From the NCBI RefSeq assembly GCF_003217495.1, contig NZ_QJSW01000006.1:124001-188000 (forward strand): 64,000 nucleotides of DNA. Direction: 5' to 3'. The translations under genes were made by a program, and so were the position numbers. Under the pieces are notes generated by a model, which worked only from the letters and a program-made list of their open reading frames with translations, did no database searches and had not been told where the DNA came from. Positions 52,137 through 61,200 of the stretch are shown here, piece after piece. Source of the stretch: Paenibacillus barcinonensis (GTDB lineage: Bacteria; Bacillota; Bacilli; Paenibacillales; Paenibacillaceae). Within the stretch, counting starts at the first letter, position 1, and each line of letters opens with the position of its first letter.

Positions 52137-53546
52137 TTATTTTCTTCTTAGCGGATTCAAAAGACTGTGGTAACGACCATAGACAAAATAAATGATTAAT
52201 CCGATGATCAGCCAGCCAAAAAATGTGATCCAGGTTAATGCTGCAAGGCGAGTCATCAAATATACACAGCCAAGAGCACTCAGAATCGGAATAAACGGTA
52301 CAAGCGGAACACGGAAACCACGTTTGAGATCAGGATTATTTCTGCGTAGCACGATTATGCCCAGACTCACTACCGCAAAAGCAAATAACGTTCCGATATT
52401 GGTCAGCTCCGCTAAATGTCCGAGTGAGATAAACCCGGAGAACAACGCTACGATAATACCTGCCACCCAGCTTCCGACTGCCGGAGTTTGACTTTTGCCG
52501 CTGACTTTGGAGAATACGGGAGATAACAGCCCATCCCGAGACATGGAATAGAGCAGACGTGTCTGACCATACATCATCACCAGCAATACCGTCGTAATGC
52601 CCGTTATAGCACCAAGGGATACGATCCAGGACAACCCTTTTAACTGAACGAATTCAAAAGCAAAAGCCACCGGATCACTAACATTTAACATGTTATACGG
52701 CACGATACCTGTCAGGATAAGAGATACCACAATGTAAAGGACCGTACATACAGCAAGAGAGGCAATAATGCCAATCGGCAAATCCCGCTGCGGGCGCTTC
52801 ACCTCTTCCGCTGCTGTGGATACAGCATCAAAGCCGATATAAGCAAAAAATACGGTAGCCGCACCAGCCGTCACACCCGAAAAGCCGAATGGCAGGAAAG
52901 GATGCCAGTTGGCTGGCTGAACATAAAATACACCGACACCAATGAAGATCAGCACAACGATAATTTTGATTGCCACCATAATTCCGTTGGCACGTGCTGC
53001 TTCCTTCACCCCACGAGTGAGCAGGAACGTAATAATTAACGTAATTACAGCCGCAGTGATGTCAAAATACGTGCCCTTTTCCGGATTAAACGCACTGGTC
53101 AATGCATGAGGCAATTCCAGTCCGAACCCGGACAATAACGTCTGGAAATATCCTGACCAGCCACTCGCTACCGCCGCACTCGCAAAACCATACTCCAGAA
53201 TGAGGTCCCAGCCCAGTATCCATGCAATCACTTCACCAAATGCAGTGTAGCTATACGTGTAAGCACTACCCGAAGCCGGAATGGTAGAAGCAAATTCAGA
53301 GTAACACAAGGCGGCAAACGCACAGATTATACCTGCCAGTAAAAAGGATAACACCAGTCCGGGTCCGGCATACTTGGCTGCGGCTACACCTGTCAGGACA
53401 AAAATTCCTGTGCCAATAATCGCTCCGACCCCAAGTGTCGTTAAGTCCATGGCTCCAAGCGCCCTCCTCAACGCACCGTTCTCACTGCCTTCGCTGGCAA
53501 TCGGTTTCTTACGGAATAACAAGCTGATTTTCTCATTTGAGCGCAT
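52137..53546 (-). CDS. APC-superfamily amino acid permease (cationic amino acid transporter-like)
   Basis: About 469 aa, twelve predicted membrane helices. The opening ALGAMDLTTLGVGAIIGTGIFVLTG is the substrate-binding unwound helix 1 of APC transporters. FFAYIGFDAVSTAAEEVKRPQRDLP is the conserved helix 6 and loop of the CAT/YfnA group. The ATG at 53546 has AAAGGA eight bases upstream; an ATG two codons earlier also exists. Likely imports amino acids by proton symport; substrate not assignable. Confidence 0.9.
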   Translation of the reverse strand: MRSNEKISLLFRKKPIASEGSENGALRRALGAMDLTTLGVGAIIGTGIFVLTGVAAAKYAGPGLVLSFLLAGIICAFAALCYSEFASTIPASGSAYTYSYTAFGEVIAWILGWDLILEYGFASAAVASGWSGYFQTLLSGFGLELPHALTSAFNPEKGTYFDITAAVITLIITFLLTRGVKEAARANGIMVAIKIIVVLIFIGVGVFYVQPANWHPFLPFGFSGVTAGAATVFFAYIGFDAVSTAAEEVKRPQRDLPIGIIASLAVCTVLYIVVSLILTGIVPYNMLNVSDPVAFAFEFVQLKGLSWIVSLGAITGITTVLLVMMYGQTRLLYSMSRDGLLSPVFSKVSGKSQTPAVGSWVAGIIVALFSGFISLGHLAELTNIGTLFAFAVVSLGIIVLRRNNPDLKRGFRVPLVPFIPILSALGCVYLMTRLAALTWITFFGWLIIGLIIYFVYGRYHSLLNPLRRK

Positions 53547-53776
53547 AAGCATGTTCCTTTCATGATGAATCTGGAATGTAGTATGGTTTCACTCATCTGT
53601 TCTATAAAAAACTTATTTGTTCTATCTTATCGGTTACCTATAAAAACCTATCGAATTCTACACATTATCGCGTTGAATGATTAAATTTATTTTGCGTAGC
53701 AGCTTATTTTGACCTTTTTCCACGAAATTTATCATGATCTGTTGCCTACGCTTCACAATGAAAATCGTTCTGAATA

Positions 53777-53811
53777 AAAACTGCGTATAATTTATATTAT
53801 GCGCAGTTTTT
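53777..53811. terminator. Bidirectional hairpin terminator
   Basis: AAAAACTGCGTATAAT and ATTATGCGCAGTTTTT form a nearly perfect stem with a tiny loop; both strands end in T-runs. It lies in the 540-base gap between two minus-strand genes. The rest of that gap shows only low-complexity T-rich sequence. Confidence 0.7.
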
Positions 53812-53986
53812 ACAGGTCAAATTTTACGTCAATAATCAATTTTATCGGTTGTTATATGAATTCCATAAAAAGATGGCCTTTTTCGTCTTTTTCCGCCGTC
53901 GTTCTCTCCCCTATTCCGTCCTCTTCTGCGCCTTGCGCTATTGAACATGCACCCCTTTGCTCGTTTCGTTTCTTTCTTAACACAAC

Positions 53987-54019
53987 AACAAGAGCCGCAT
54001 AATAATATGCGACCCTGTT
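53987..54019 (-). terminator. Weak terminator of the ATZ/TRZ amidohydrolase gene
   Basis: AACAAGAGCCGCAT and ATGCGACCCTGTT pair with several mismatches; the minus-strand tail is only GTTGTGTT. It is 70 bases after the stop at 54089. Confidence 0.35.
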
Positions 54020-54088
54020 AATTTAATCATGTTAGTTCTATCTTTACCCTTAACTCTTTATCTGCATGTTATACAATAGTCTTCTCTC

Positions 54089-55462
54089 TTATGAAAAAAC
54101 AACCCGGTCCGCATCAGACATCCGATACTGACTCAATAAGTATTCCTTGCTCTGCATCGCTTGGCTTCGAATAGCATCCAGATCCACATGCAGCAGCTTG
54201 CCATCCCGCTTCACCGGCTTTCCGGCAACAAAGACCGTATCCACATTGGACGGATTCGCAAACTGCACAACTGCACCAATCGGATCATGCACAGGGAACA
54301 GATTCAGATCAGTTGTACGAATCATAATCAAATCTGCTTCTTTGCCCGGTGTAAGCGAGCCTGTTTTCCGTTCCAGCCCCAATGCCTGGGCCCCAGCCGA
54401 AGTAGCAAAACGCAACACCTGACTTGCCTGCAGACTCAACTCACCCGGCATTTCTCCCTGTGCCAGCAGTTGCTCATTCGTTCTGGAACGCTCCGCCTGT
54501 AGCGCAAATTTCATCTGTGAGAACATATCTCCACCTGTTGAAGTCACCACATCGACTCCAAGGGTTGGTGTACCGCCATGCTCCAGAAAATATCCTGTGG
54601 CTGGATAACCGTGCCCCATCATCATCTCGACTTCAGGGGTAACGGATAAGGAGGCTCCACTGTCTGCAAGCATTTTAAATTCATCCATGCCCATCGTATT
54701 GCCATGAACGACATTGATTCGCGGACTGAGTAGACCCGCCTCATACATTCGGCTAATTGAACGGTCTACCGAGCCCCAGCTGCCAAACCCGACATGCATC
54801 GAACAGATCGCATCTAACTCTTCCGCAAGCTGAATATCCTGTACCGTTGTCTCCCAGTGACTGAACTCAGGACCGCGGATGGCAAGACCGTAAGTCAACA
54901 GCTGATCTTTAGAGGAAAAATAACGCTCCTTCACCGCTCTTACATTCTCTGGATATGCGAGCTTGCTCTCCCGATTCCAATACTCCGTTTCTCCCGGCAC
55001 ACCATGAGCAAAGACAGCTCGAATGCCCGCATCCTGCAACCCTCGAATCAATTCCTCTGTATGTTCAGGTGAATATGGCATGCTCCAGTCCAATACCGTC
55101 GTCACTCCAGCATTAAGCGCTTCCAGTGATCCGAGCAGATTGGCAATATAGCTGTCCTGCGGACGAAGCTTGCTTCCCATCGCGCCGTAGTACAAGTTTT
55201 GCAGATATACTGGCAACGACCAGTTAGTTCCAGCCGTTTTGACAAGTGATTCCCACATATGGCGGTGTGTATCCACCAGTCCAGGCATGATGATCATATC
55301 TGACGCATCAATCACTTCAACTTCTGGCCCCGGCACCTCCAGATCCGGCTTAATTGCTACAATAACAGAATCCTGAATAAGTACATCCGTCCTATTATAC
55401 TGACCAATACGAGCATCCATCGTTAATACACAACCGTTTTTCAAAAGGTAACCTGTCCCCAT
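54089..55462 (-). CDS. ATZ/TRZ-type amidohydrolase (deaminase-like)
   Basis: 457-aa metal-dependent hydrolase. Metal site His66 and His68 in DTHRHMWES, then CSMHVGFGSWG, NVVHGNTMG and GVDVVTSTGGD; the C-terminus has GSLTPGKEADLIMIRTTD. The HRHMWE variant is seen in uncharacterised cytosine/chlorohydrolase-like members rather than in allantoinase, so it does not fill the allantoinase gap of the puc pathway. It is distinct from the 10155-11480 enzyme. It is divergent from the FMN-riboswitch transporter. Confidence 0.82.
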   Translation of the reverse strand: MGTGYLLKNGCVLTMDARIGQYNRTDVLIQDSVIVAIKPDLEVPGPEVEVIDASDMIIMPGLVDTHRHMWESLVKTAGTNWSLPVYLQNLYYGAMGSKLRPQDSYIANLLGSLEALNAGVTTVLDWSMPYSPEHTEELIRGLQDAGIRAVFAHGVPGETEYWNRESKLAYPENVRAVKERYFSSKDQLLTYGLAIRGPEFSHWETTVQDIQLAEELDAICSMHVGFGSWGSVDRSISRMYEAGLLSPRINVVHGNTMGMDEFKMLADSGASLSVTPEVEMMMGHGYPATGYFLEHGGTPTLGVDVVTSTGGDMFSQMKFALQAERSRTNEQLLAQGEMPGELSLQASQVLRFATSAGAQALGLERKTGSLTPGKEADLIMIRTTDLNLFPVHDPIGAVVQFANPSNVDTVFVAGKPVKRDGKLLHVDLDAIRSQAMQSKEYLLSQYRMSDADRVVFS

Positions 55463-55831
55463 GAGACATCTCTCCCATCATAATGGTTTGTAAAATGATC
55501 TGATCTGCATTGCTTCATTTCTTTTTGCTTATGACTATATTTTATCTAGTATATATACATTATATATCAAGTGTTAATATTTATCAATTCTGGTACGGTC
55601 AACTTTTATTGGGTACGTTCTTACTGGTCTGACAACGCCAAGCTGGGCTCCTCCCCCTGCCCGGTGGGTTCCACACGATGCTTATCACTCCGGGCAGATC
55701 GTCCTGCTTCGCGGACAGCAAGGAAGCTGAAGTATTGTTTTCTAAAAAAACACTTGAACTGCTAGCGCTTACAAGGATAAGATGAACTTCATAAGGTTAC
55801 AACTTGTTCAATACACTAATTAATTGAATAG
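55463..55831. other. Divergent intergenic region upstream of the FMN riboswitch
   Basis: Holds a CTGCCCGG/CCGGGCAG inverted repeat (about 55657-55698) without a T-run and a likely promoter (55754-55783). A 64-codon plus-strand frame here lacks a ribosome binding site and is not called. Confidence 0.4.
55754..55783 (+). promoter_or_regulatory. Candidate promoter of the FMN-riboswitch transcript
   Basis: TTGAAC (55754-55759) and TAAGAT (55778-55783) with an 18-base spacer. The predicted start is about 40 bases before the aptamer, a normal distance. Confidence 0.45.
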
Positions 55832-55979
55832 GATCTTCGGGGTAGGGTGCAATTCCCAACCGGCGGTGATGTTCTAGATAGAACCAGCCCGCGACTCGCT
55901 GTTTGTGCTTATGATGACATTCAGCGACTGACTTGGTGAGATTCCAAGGCCGACGGTACAGTCCGGATGAGAGAAGATC
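55832..55979 (+). promoter_or_regulatory. FMN riboswitch (RFN element)
   Basis: The conserved RFN core is easy to read: GGGTAGGGTGCAATTCCC, ACCGGCGGT, AGCCCGCGA, TGGTGAGATTCCAAGGCCGA and CGGTACAGTCCGGATG, followed by GAGAAGATC. The closing P1 stem is GATCTTC (55832-55838) with GAAGATC (55973-55979). FMN binding should favour the downstream terminator (56039-56077) and switch off the EamA transporter gene. Confidence 0.96.
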
Positions 55980-56038
55980 AACACAATGGCATGCCGTATT
56001 TGGGGAGTCTTCTTCCCTGACGTCTTGTCTTTGAATGG

Positions 56039-56077
56039 TCCCCCGTTTTTTTGGCGTACGCCGAGACGGGGGATTTT
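56039..56077 (+). terminator. Riboswitch-controlled intrinsic terminator
   Basis: TCCCCCGT (56039-56046) pairs with ACGGGGGA (56066-56073), then TTTT; the loop holds a GGCG/CGCC mini-stem. It lies between the FMN aptamer and the EamA start codon, the usual place of the expression platform. Confidence 0.8.
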
Positions 56078-56127
56078 GTCGATTTTGCCAACTGAAGATT
56101 CCGTGTTCTGACGAAGGAGTCCTGAAT

Positions 56128-57108
56128 ATGGAAAACACATCATCTGCATCAACGCTTTATCGCAAGGAACGCAGCAACACCGGCTTTTGGCTTGTCGTAC
56201 TAGGTGCGGCTCTCTGGGGTGTAGACCCGTTATTCCGCATCCTTTTGCTTGAAACGATGACCTCTACCCAGATTGTACTTGTAGAACACATTATCGTAAG
56301 CCTTGTTGCACTGCCAGTGCTATGGAAATTTCGTGATGATCTGAAGCAACTGCGTGCACGTCACTGGGTTGCTGTTATATTTATCTCCTGGGGCGGGTCG
56401 GCACTCGCAACCGTATTGTTTACTTTAGCTCTAACTCATAACGATCCCAACACGGTATTGTTATTGCAAAAAATGCAGCCGCTCTTTGCGATTGTACTCG
56501 CCAAATTGTTATTAAAAGAAACATTGCCGCGTCATTTCGGCGGCCTGTTCATCATTGCGCTGGCAGGAACATACCTGCTCACATTTGGCTTTAGCTTGCC
56601 AGGAGGCAATTGGGATAACTGGATTCATGCAGGCAGCCTGCTCTCTCTGGGTGCAGCAGCGTTGTGGGGTGGTTCAACCGTCATGGGTCGTCTGATGCTG
56701 GGGCAAGCTCGATATGAGACAGTGACCTCCCTTCGCTTTGTCGTTGCGCTCCCACTGCTAATCTTTATGACCTGGCATGAAGGTGCACCGTGGACATTAC
56801 CAGCCGGTGCAGGTGCACAGACAGCTGTCATTCTGAATATTCTTGGTCAGGCGTTGCTGCCCGGTTTGCTCAGTCTGCTTCTATATTACAAAGGCTTGTC
56901 GTCTACGAAAGCTTCCGTTGCAACACTGGCAGAACTCAGCTTCCCTATGGCTGGTGTGCTTGTGAACTGGATTGCTTTCCGTACACTGGTGACATGGGAA
57001 CAACTGATTGGCTTTATCCTGATCTGGATCGCCCTGTTCGCCATCTCCAAACAGCGTGAGCGTTCAGCACCAATTGCTGATGCTGCACCAAGATTGCGTA
57101 CAGAGTAA
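56128..57108 (+). CDS. EamA/DMT-family transporter under FMN riboswitch control (predicted flavin transporter)
   Basis: 326 aa with about ten membrane helices in two EamA halves (LVVLGAALWGVDPLFRILLL ... ; GSLLSLGAAALWGGSTVMGRL ...). The start is ATG 56128, with GAAGGAG eight to nine bases upstream; the frame is open further back into the riboswitch terminator. DMT-family proteins such as RibN and ImpX are known or predicted riboflavin transporters under FMN riboswitches, so riboflavin uptake is the leading inference. Its own terminator follows, so it is a single-gene unit. Confidence 0.88.
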   Translation: MENTSSASTLYRKERSNTGFWLVVLGAALWGVDPLFRILLLETMTSTQIVLVEHIIVSLVALPVLWKFRDDLKQLRARHWVAVIFISWGGSALATVLFTLALTHNDPNTVLLLQKMQPLFAIVLAKLLLKETLPRHFGGLFIIALAGTYLLTFGFSLPGGNWDNWIHAGSLLSLGAAALWGGSTVMGRLMLGQARYETVTSLRFVVALPLLIFMTWHEGAPWTLPAGAGAQTAVILNILGQALLPGLLSLLLYYKGLSSTKASVATLAELSFPMAGVLVNWIAFRTLVTWEQLIGFILIWIALFAISKQRERSAPIADAAPRLRTE

Positions 57109-57150
57109 ACGTCACAGCGACAGAGTTACGCAACTTGCATTTCAACAAAA

Positions 57151-57186
57151 ACACGGCTTCACCTTCAAGGTGAGCCGTGTTTTTTC
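57151..57186 (+). terminator. Terminator of the EamA transporter gene
   Basis: ACACGGCTTCACCTT and AAGGTGAGCCGTGT form an almost perfect stem (57151-57180), followed by TTTTTT. Confidence 0.9.
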
Positions 57187-57304
57187 TATAGTTACAGCTC
57201 GTTTTGTCTTTTGTCCTTTGAGGTGGTACGATGACATATGGAGCACGATTTCGATCGTGTCCACGCCAAACTACATGATCAAGGATTAGAGAGGAACGAT
57301 ACCC

Positions 57305-58801
57305 ATGTCTTCATTCACATACACCGCATACGACGCCATCGGGCTGGCTGAATTGATTCGCTCCCGGCAGGTATCTCCCGTAGAAATGCTCGAGGCCGCC
57401 TTCGCGCGCCTGGAAGAAGTTAACCCGCAGCTTAATGCGGTCATTCGTACATACGAACCCCGTGCCCGGCAGGAAGCCGGTGCAGTTCGGCCAGGAGAGC
57501 AGCCCTTTGCGGGTGTACCTTTGCTGTTAAAAGACATCTCTCAAGCTCTCGAAGGTGAAATACTTACCTCTGGTTCACGTCTGTTCAGCGAGCATCGCGC
57601 CAAGCGGAGCTCCAATTTCGTAACTCGTTTGCAGCAGGCTGGCTTTATTGTTATTGGTCATACCAACACTCCTGAATTCGGGTTGAAAAATATAACCGAG
57701 CCCCGGCTGCACGGACCCTCGCGTAATCCGTGGAATGTGAATCATTCTCCAGGCGGCTCAAGCGGTGGTGCCGCAGCGGCTGTCGCTTCAGGCATCGTAC
57801 CTCTTGCCGGTGCAAGCGATGGCGGAGGTTCGATCCGTATTCCCGCCTCGTTCAGCGGTTTATTCGGATTAAAACCAACACGCGGACGCACACCAGTCGG
57901 ACCGGGTGTCGGAAGACAGTGGCAAGGAGCCTCCATTGATTTTGCATTATCCCGCTCCGTGAGAGACAGTGCAGCCCTGCTCGATACACTGCAGATCATT
58001 CAGCCGGAAGCAGCATTTCATGCCCCATTATTCCCGGGAAGTTATCTGGCGGACATGAATTATCCGCATCAACGCACATGGCGAATCGCTTATACCGTAG
58101 ACTCCCCTGTAGGTACACCTGTTAGCGAGGATGCCAAGGAGGCTGTGATGAAGCTTGTTCGTTTCCTTGAAGCGCAGGGCCATCATGTCGAAGAGAAGCT
58201 GAGTCCGGTGAACGGCGTGCGGCTGATGGAGAACTATTATATGATGAATAGCGGCGAGATGGCTGCGATGATCTCAACTATGGAACGCAGCATGGGCCGT
58301 GCCCTCACAGCTGAGGATATGGAGATTGAATCCTGGGTACTGGCGGAAGCCGGTAAAAAAGTGTCCGCTGCCGAATTCGTGCACAGTCTCGCAGAATGGG
58401 ACATAGCTGCTGCACAGATGTCCACACTGTTTGAGCGGTTTGATTTTTACATTTCGCCTGTCAATGCCTTTGCCGCCCCACAGGTTGGAGAACTGACCCC
58501 TCATGCAGAGCGTATTCAGCAATTAATGGCTGTTAGTGAGCTCGACAAGACAGCCCAGCAAGAGCTGATCTATGATATGTTTAAGCCGAGTCTGACCTAC
58601 ACTCCGTTCACGCAGCTTGCCAATTTAACAGGACAGCCTGCCATAAGTGTTCCTCTGCATTTGAGCGGGGATGGCTTGCCAATGGGTGTTCAGGTTATGG
58701 CAACCAAAGGCCGCGAAGACTGGTTATTACATCTGTCTGGACAGCTGGAAGATTCGGAGCTATGGGTTGGCATGCAAGGCAATCCGATGTTTCCGCAGTG
58801 A
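57305..58801 (+). CDS. Amidase signature family amidase
   Basis: 498 aa. The Ser-cisSer-Lys triad is visible: Lys76 in VPLLLKDIS, cis-Ser152 in SPGGSSGGAAAA and nucleophile Ser176 in SDGGGSIRIPASFSGLFGLKP. The length suits general amidases; it lacks the extra C-terminal domain of allophanate hydrolase. Not part of a gatCAB operon, so it is probably a catabolic amidase. AGAGAGGAACGATACCC precedes the ATG. A DUF1989 gene follows 100 bases later without a clear terminator, so the two may share a transcript. Confidence 0.88.
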   Translation: MSSFTYTAYDAIGLAELIRSRQVSPVEMLEAAFARLEEVNPQLNAVIRTYEPRARQEAGAVRPGEQPFAGVPLLLKDISQALEGEILTSGSRLFSEHRAKRSSNFVTRLQQAGFIVIGHTNTPEFGLKNITEPRLHGPSRNPWNVNHSPGGSSGGAAAAVASGIVPLAGASDGGGSIRIPASFSGLFGLKPTRGRTPVGPGVGRQWQGASIDFALSRSVRDSAALLDTLQIIQPEAAFHAPLFPGSYLADMNYPHQRTWRIAYTVDSPVGTPVSEDAKEAVMKLVRFLEAQGHHVEEKLSPVNGVRLMENYYMMNSGEMAAMISTMERSMGRALTAEDMEIESWVLAEAGKKVSAAEFVHSLAEWDIAAAQMSTLFERFDFYISPVNAFAAPQVGELTPHAERIQQLMAVSELDKTAQQELIYDMFKPSLTYTPFTQLANLTGQPAISVPLHLSGDGLPMGVQVMATKGREDWLLHLSGQLEDSELWVGMQGNPMFPQ

Positions 58802-58901
58802 TATTTAATTTCTTCAGCCATCATATGCAAAATATTACAACGTATGAAACGTTCTCCCCCCTCGCATACTGAAAGCAATAATTTATGTAGGGGTGCGACA
58901 T

Positions 58902-59528
58902 ATGAGCAGTGTGCAGCAATACAAACAAGCTTATGTAATACCAGCGAAATCAGGATACGCTCTTCGTGTTTCCAAGGGTACTATTCTGAGGATTACAGAT
59001 CTGGAAGGTCAACAGGTCGTTGATTTTGTAGCCTTTGATACACATGATACAAACCATCGTCTCGATCCCGGTGTAACGATGGATGTACTACGGACCTGCC
59101 GCATCAAACCCGGTCAAAGCTTATACTCTAACCGCTATGAGCCGTTATTGAACATTTTGCAAGATACCGTTGGTGCGCATGACTTTTTCAACTCGGCTTG
59201 TCGTCCTGAGATGTACGAGGTGTTGTATGGAAAAAGCAATCATGCAAGCTGTTATCATAATCTGAACGAAGCCTTGCACCCGCTCGGTATTCTGCCGCCA
59301 AATCAGCATTATCCCTTTAATTTATTCATGAAAACAACGATAGATGAAATGGGAAATATCGCTGTGCACACGCCTGACTCCCGTGCCGGTGATTATGTTG
59401 AGATGCATGCTTTAAGCGACCTCACAATTGCTCTCTCAGCTTGTCCCTGTGAGGAAAGCGCATGTAATGGCTATCATTGCACAGCAGTTCAACTAGACGT
59501 GACTGTCACTCCGCCAGAAGACCATTAA
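58902..59528 (+). CDS. DUF1989 (urea carboxylase-associated) family protein
   Basis: 208 aa from ATG 58902. It shows the DUF1989 features VSKGTILRITDLEGQQVVDFV, NCxx-like SNRYEPLL and the Cys-rich SACPCEESACNGYHC near the C-terminus, probably a metal site. Family members include the two subunits of carboxyguanidine deiminase next to guanidine/urea carboxylase. Here only one gene is present and no carboxylase is adjacent, so that function cannot be assumed. Placement after an amidase suggests nitrogen salvage. Confidence 0.85.
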   Translation: MSSVQQYKQAYVIPAKSGYALRVSKGTILRITDLEGQQVVDFVAFDTHDTNHRLDPGVTMDVLRTCRIKPGQSLYSNRYEPLLNILQDTVGAHDFFNSACRPEMYEVLYGKSNHASCYHNLNEALHPLGILPPNQHYPFNLFMKTTIDEMGNIAVHTPDSRAGDYVEMHALSDLTIALSACPCEESACNGYHCTAVQLDVTVTPPEDH

Positions 59529-59542
59529 CAGCATAACCTGAA

Positions 59543-59567
59543 GAATCGCGATGCGATTCGTTCTATT
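59543..59567 (+). terminator. Short hairpin after the DUF1989 gene
   Basis: GAATCGC/GCGATTC (59543-59559) with a three-base loop, then GTTCTATTT. The stem is short and the tail modest. Confidence 0.4.
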
Positions 59568-59653
59568 TCACTCCTTACTGGAGTATGATGACTTGTACCG
59601 TTTGTTGGACTGTACCTGTTATTTCATGCACCTGTTAAGGAGTGAATTCGTTT

Positions 59654-60280
59654 ATGACGGTGTTATTTAGTTATATCTTTCTGGGCATATCTTTATCTGC
59701 ACCTGTTGGCCCTATCAACGCCGCACAGCTGGATCGGGGTGCGCGTCATGGATTTATGCATGCATGGGTGCTTGGATTAGGAGCCATGTTTGCCGACCTG
59801 GTGTACATGCTGTTGATTTATTTCGGTATTGCCCATTTTCTAAGCACGCCCTTTATGCAAGCCTTCTTATGGTCATTCGGAAGCTTTATTTTGATCTACA
59901 CAGGTGTAGAAACACTACTCAAGTACAAACGTGATATAACCAACGCCTCCCTTGCAGAATCCAAAATGCATCGTTCCTTCATCACAGGCTTCCTCATGGC
60001 ATTATCCAATCCGCTCAACATATTGTTCTGGCTTGGCATCTATGGCTCTGTATTGACTTCAGCGGTCAAACATACGGACATGGCTCACGTCTTGCTGTAC
60101 AGCTCCGGTATATTTATCGGCATTCTAATATGGGATGTAGTCATGGCTGGGATGGCAAGCCGCTTTCATCGGCGCAACAATGAAACAATTTTACGCTGGA
60201 TATCCGTTATATCTGGCATCAGTCTGATCGGTTTCGGCCTCTATTTTGCCAATGAAGCGATTCGGTATATTTTTTTCTAA
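59654..60280 (+). CDS. LysE/RhtB-family exporter
   Basis: 208-aa membrane protein with about six helices. The N-terminal LGISLSAPVGPINAAQLDRG is the LysE-family hallmark, and FLMALSNPLNILFWLGIYG is the second. Exports amino acids or similar metabolites. The ATG at 59654 is preferred over the GTG at 59642, which overlaps the AAGGAG ribosome binding site. A single-gene unit by spacing. Confidence 0.88.
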   Translation: MTVLFSYIFLGISLSAPVGPINAAQLDRGARHGFMHAWVLGLGAMFADLVYMLLIYFGIAHFLSTPFMQAFLWSFGSFILIYTGVETLLKYKRDITNASLAESKMHRSFITGFLMALSNPLNILFWLGIYGSVLTSAVKHTDMAHVLLYSSGIFIGILIWDVVMAGMASRFHRRNNETILRWISVISGISLIGFGLYFANEAIRYIFF

Positions 60281-60380
60281 GCTCACGGTTAGATTTAAAC
60301 CTTCGTCGTCTGGACAGTCACCCAATTCAACTTGATTTAATACCTTATTAAGGATTAATCGGGAATGGAGTGGGGAATGC

Positions 60381-61142
60381 ATGTCGAGATTATACAATGC
60401 TGATGAGTTAAACCGTACATTTGAGGTGCTCCCTTCATGGCAGCGTGAGGCGTTCACACAGTTCTCCAGCATGATTGCGGATGAGCACAATACGTATCCT
60501 TGCGTTCCAGGCCGGATGGGTTATCTATCTGGCCATTTGAGATATGGTTTTACATCCGATCCACGACTTCATGCCGCTTCTGAAGAACTGGCCAGCATCC
60601 TTAAACAATACGGTGCTGTCTCACGGGAAACAGGGCCTTATGCTTCTCTCGTTGTCATATGTGAAACTCCTGCTGATCTGAAAGAACATACAACGGTTGA
60701 GCAGTATCAGACCTTATTCTGGCAAATTCTGAATCGAACGACGAATCTGGATACCATGCCATGGCCTGAACATATATCGAACAATCCAGATGATGCATCG
60801 TGGGAATTTTGCTTTAACGGTGAACCGTATTTCTGCTTTTGTGCTACTCCGGCTCATCAGCACAGGAAGAGTCGTCATTTCCCCTTTTTTATGTTAGCTT
60901 TTCAGCCTCGATGGGTGTTTGAAGCCATTAATGACGATACTTCGCTTGGTCGTAAAATGAAAACATTGATTCGCAAACGTTTAGCCGCATATGATAATGT
61001 CCCTGCACATCCTTCACTCATGTGGTATGGTCAGGAAAACAATCTCGAATGGAAGCAATATTTCTTGCCAGACGATGAACAGACTCTCTCCAAATGCCCC
61101 TTTTTACGGATGCAGCAAGCGTCGCAGCGCTGGACGAAATAG
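60381..61142 (+). CDS. YqcI/YcgG family protein
   Basis: 253 aa, cytoplasmic. Conserved family elements are YPCVPGRMGYLSGHLRYGF near the N-terminus, EFCFNGEPYFCFCATPAHQH, the RKSRHFPFFMLAFQPRWVF segment and CPFLR at the C-terminus. Biochemical role unknown in general. GGAGTGGGGAATGC precedes the ATG. It converges on the APC permease gene. Confidence 0.87.
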   Translation: MSRLYNADELNRTFEVLPSWQREAFTQFSSMIADEHNTYPCVPGRMGYLSGHLRYGFTSDPRLHAASEELASILKQYGAVSRETGPYASLVVICETPADLKEHTTVEQYQTLFWQILNRTTNLDTMPWPEHISNNPDDASWEFCFNGEPYFCFCATPAHQHRKSRHFPFFMLAFQPRWVFEAINDDTSLGRKMKTLIRKRLAAYDNVPAHPSLMWYGQENNLEWKQYFLPDDEQTLSKCPFLRMQQASQRWTK

Positions 61143-61200
61143 GCTCAACACCAGCGAGAGACTTATGGTCTACACTTTCGCGTGCTCATCCATAACGGAC

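Noticed and set aside
53799-54002. 67-codon plus-strand frame in the 53.5-54.1 kb gap
   Set aside because: Begins inside a hairpin terminator, no ribosome binding site, low-complexity Ser/Phe-rich translation.
54089-55462. Amidohydrolase considered as the missing allantoinase
   Set aside because: Its metal-site motifs (DTHRHMWES, GVDVVTSTGGD) fit the ATZ/TRZ deaminase group, not allantoinase, and it lies 38 kb away from the puc genes.
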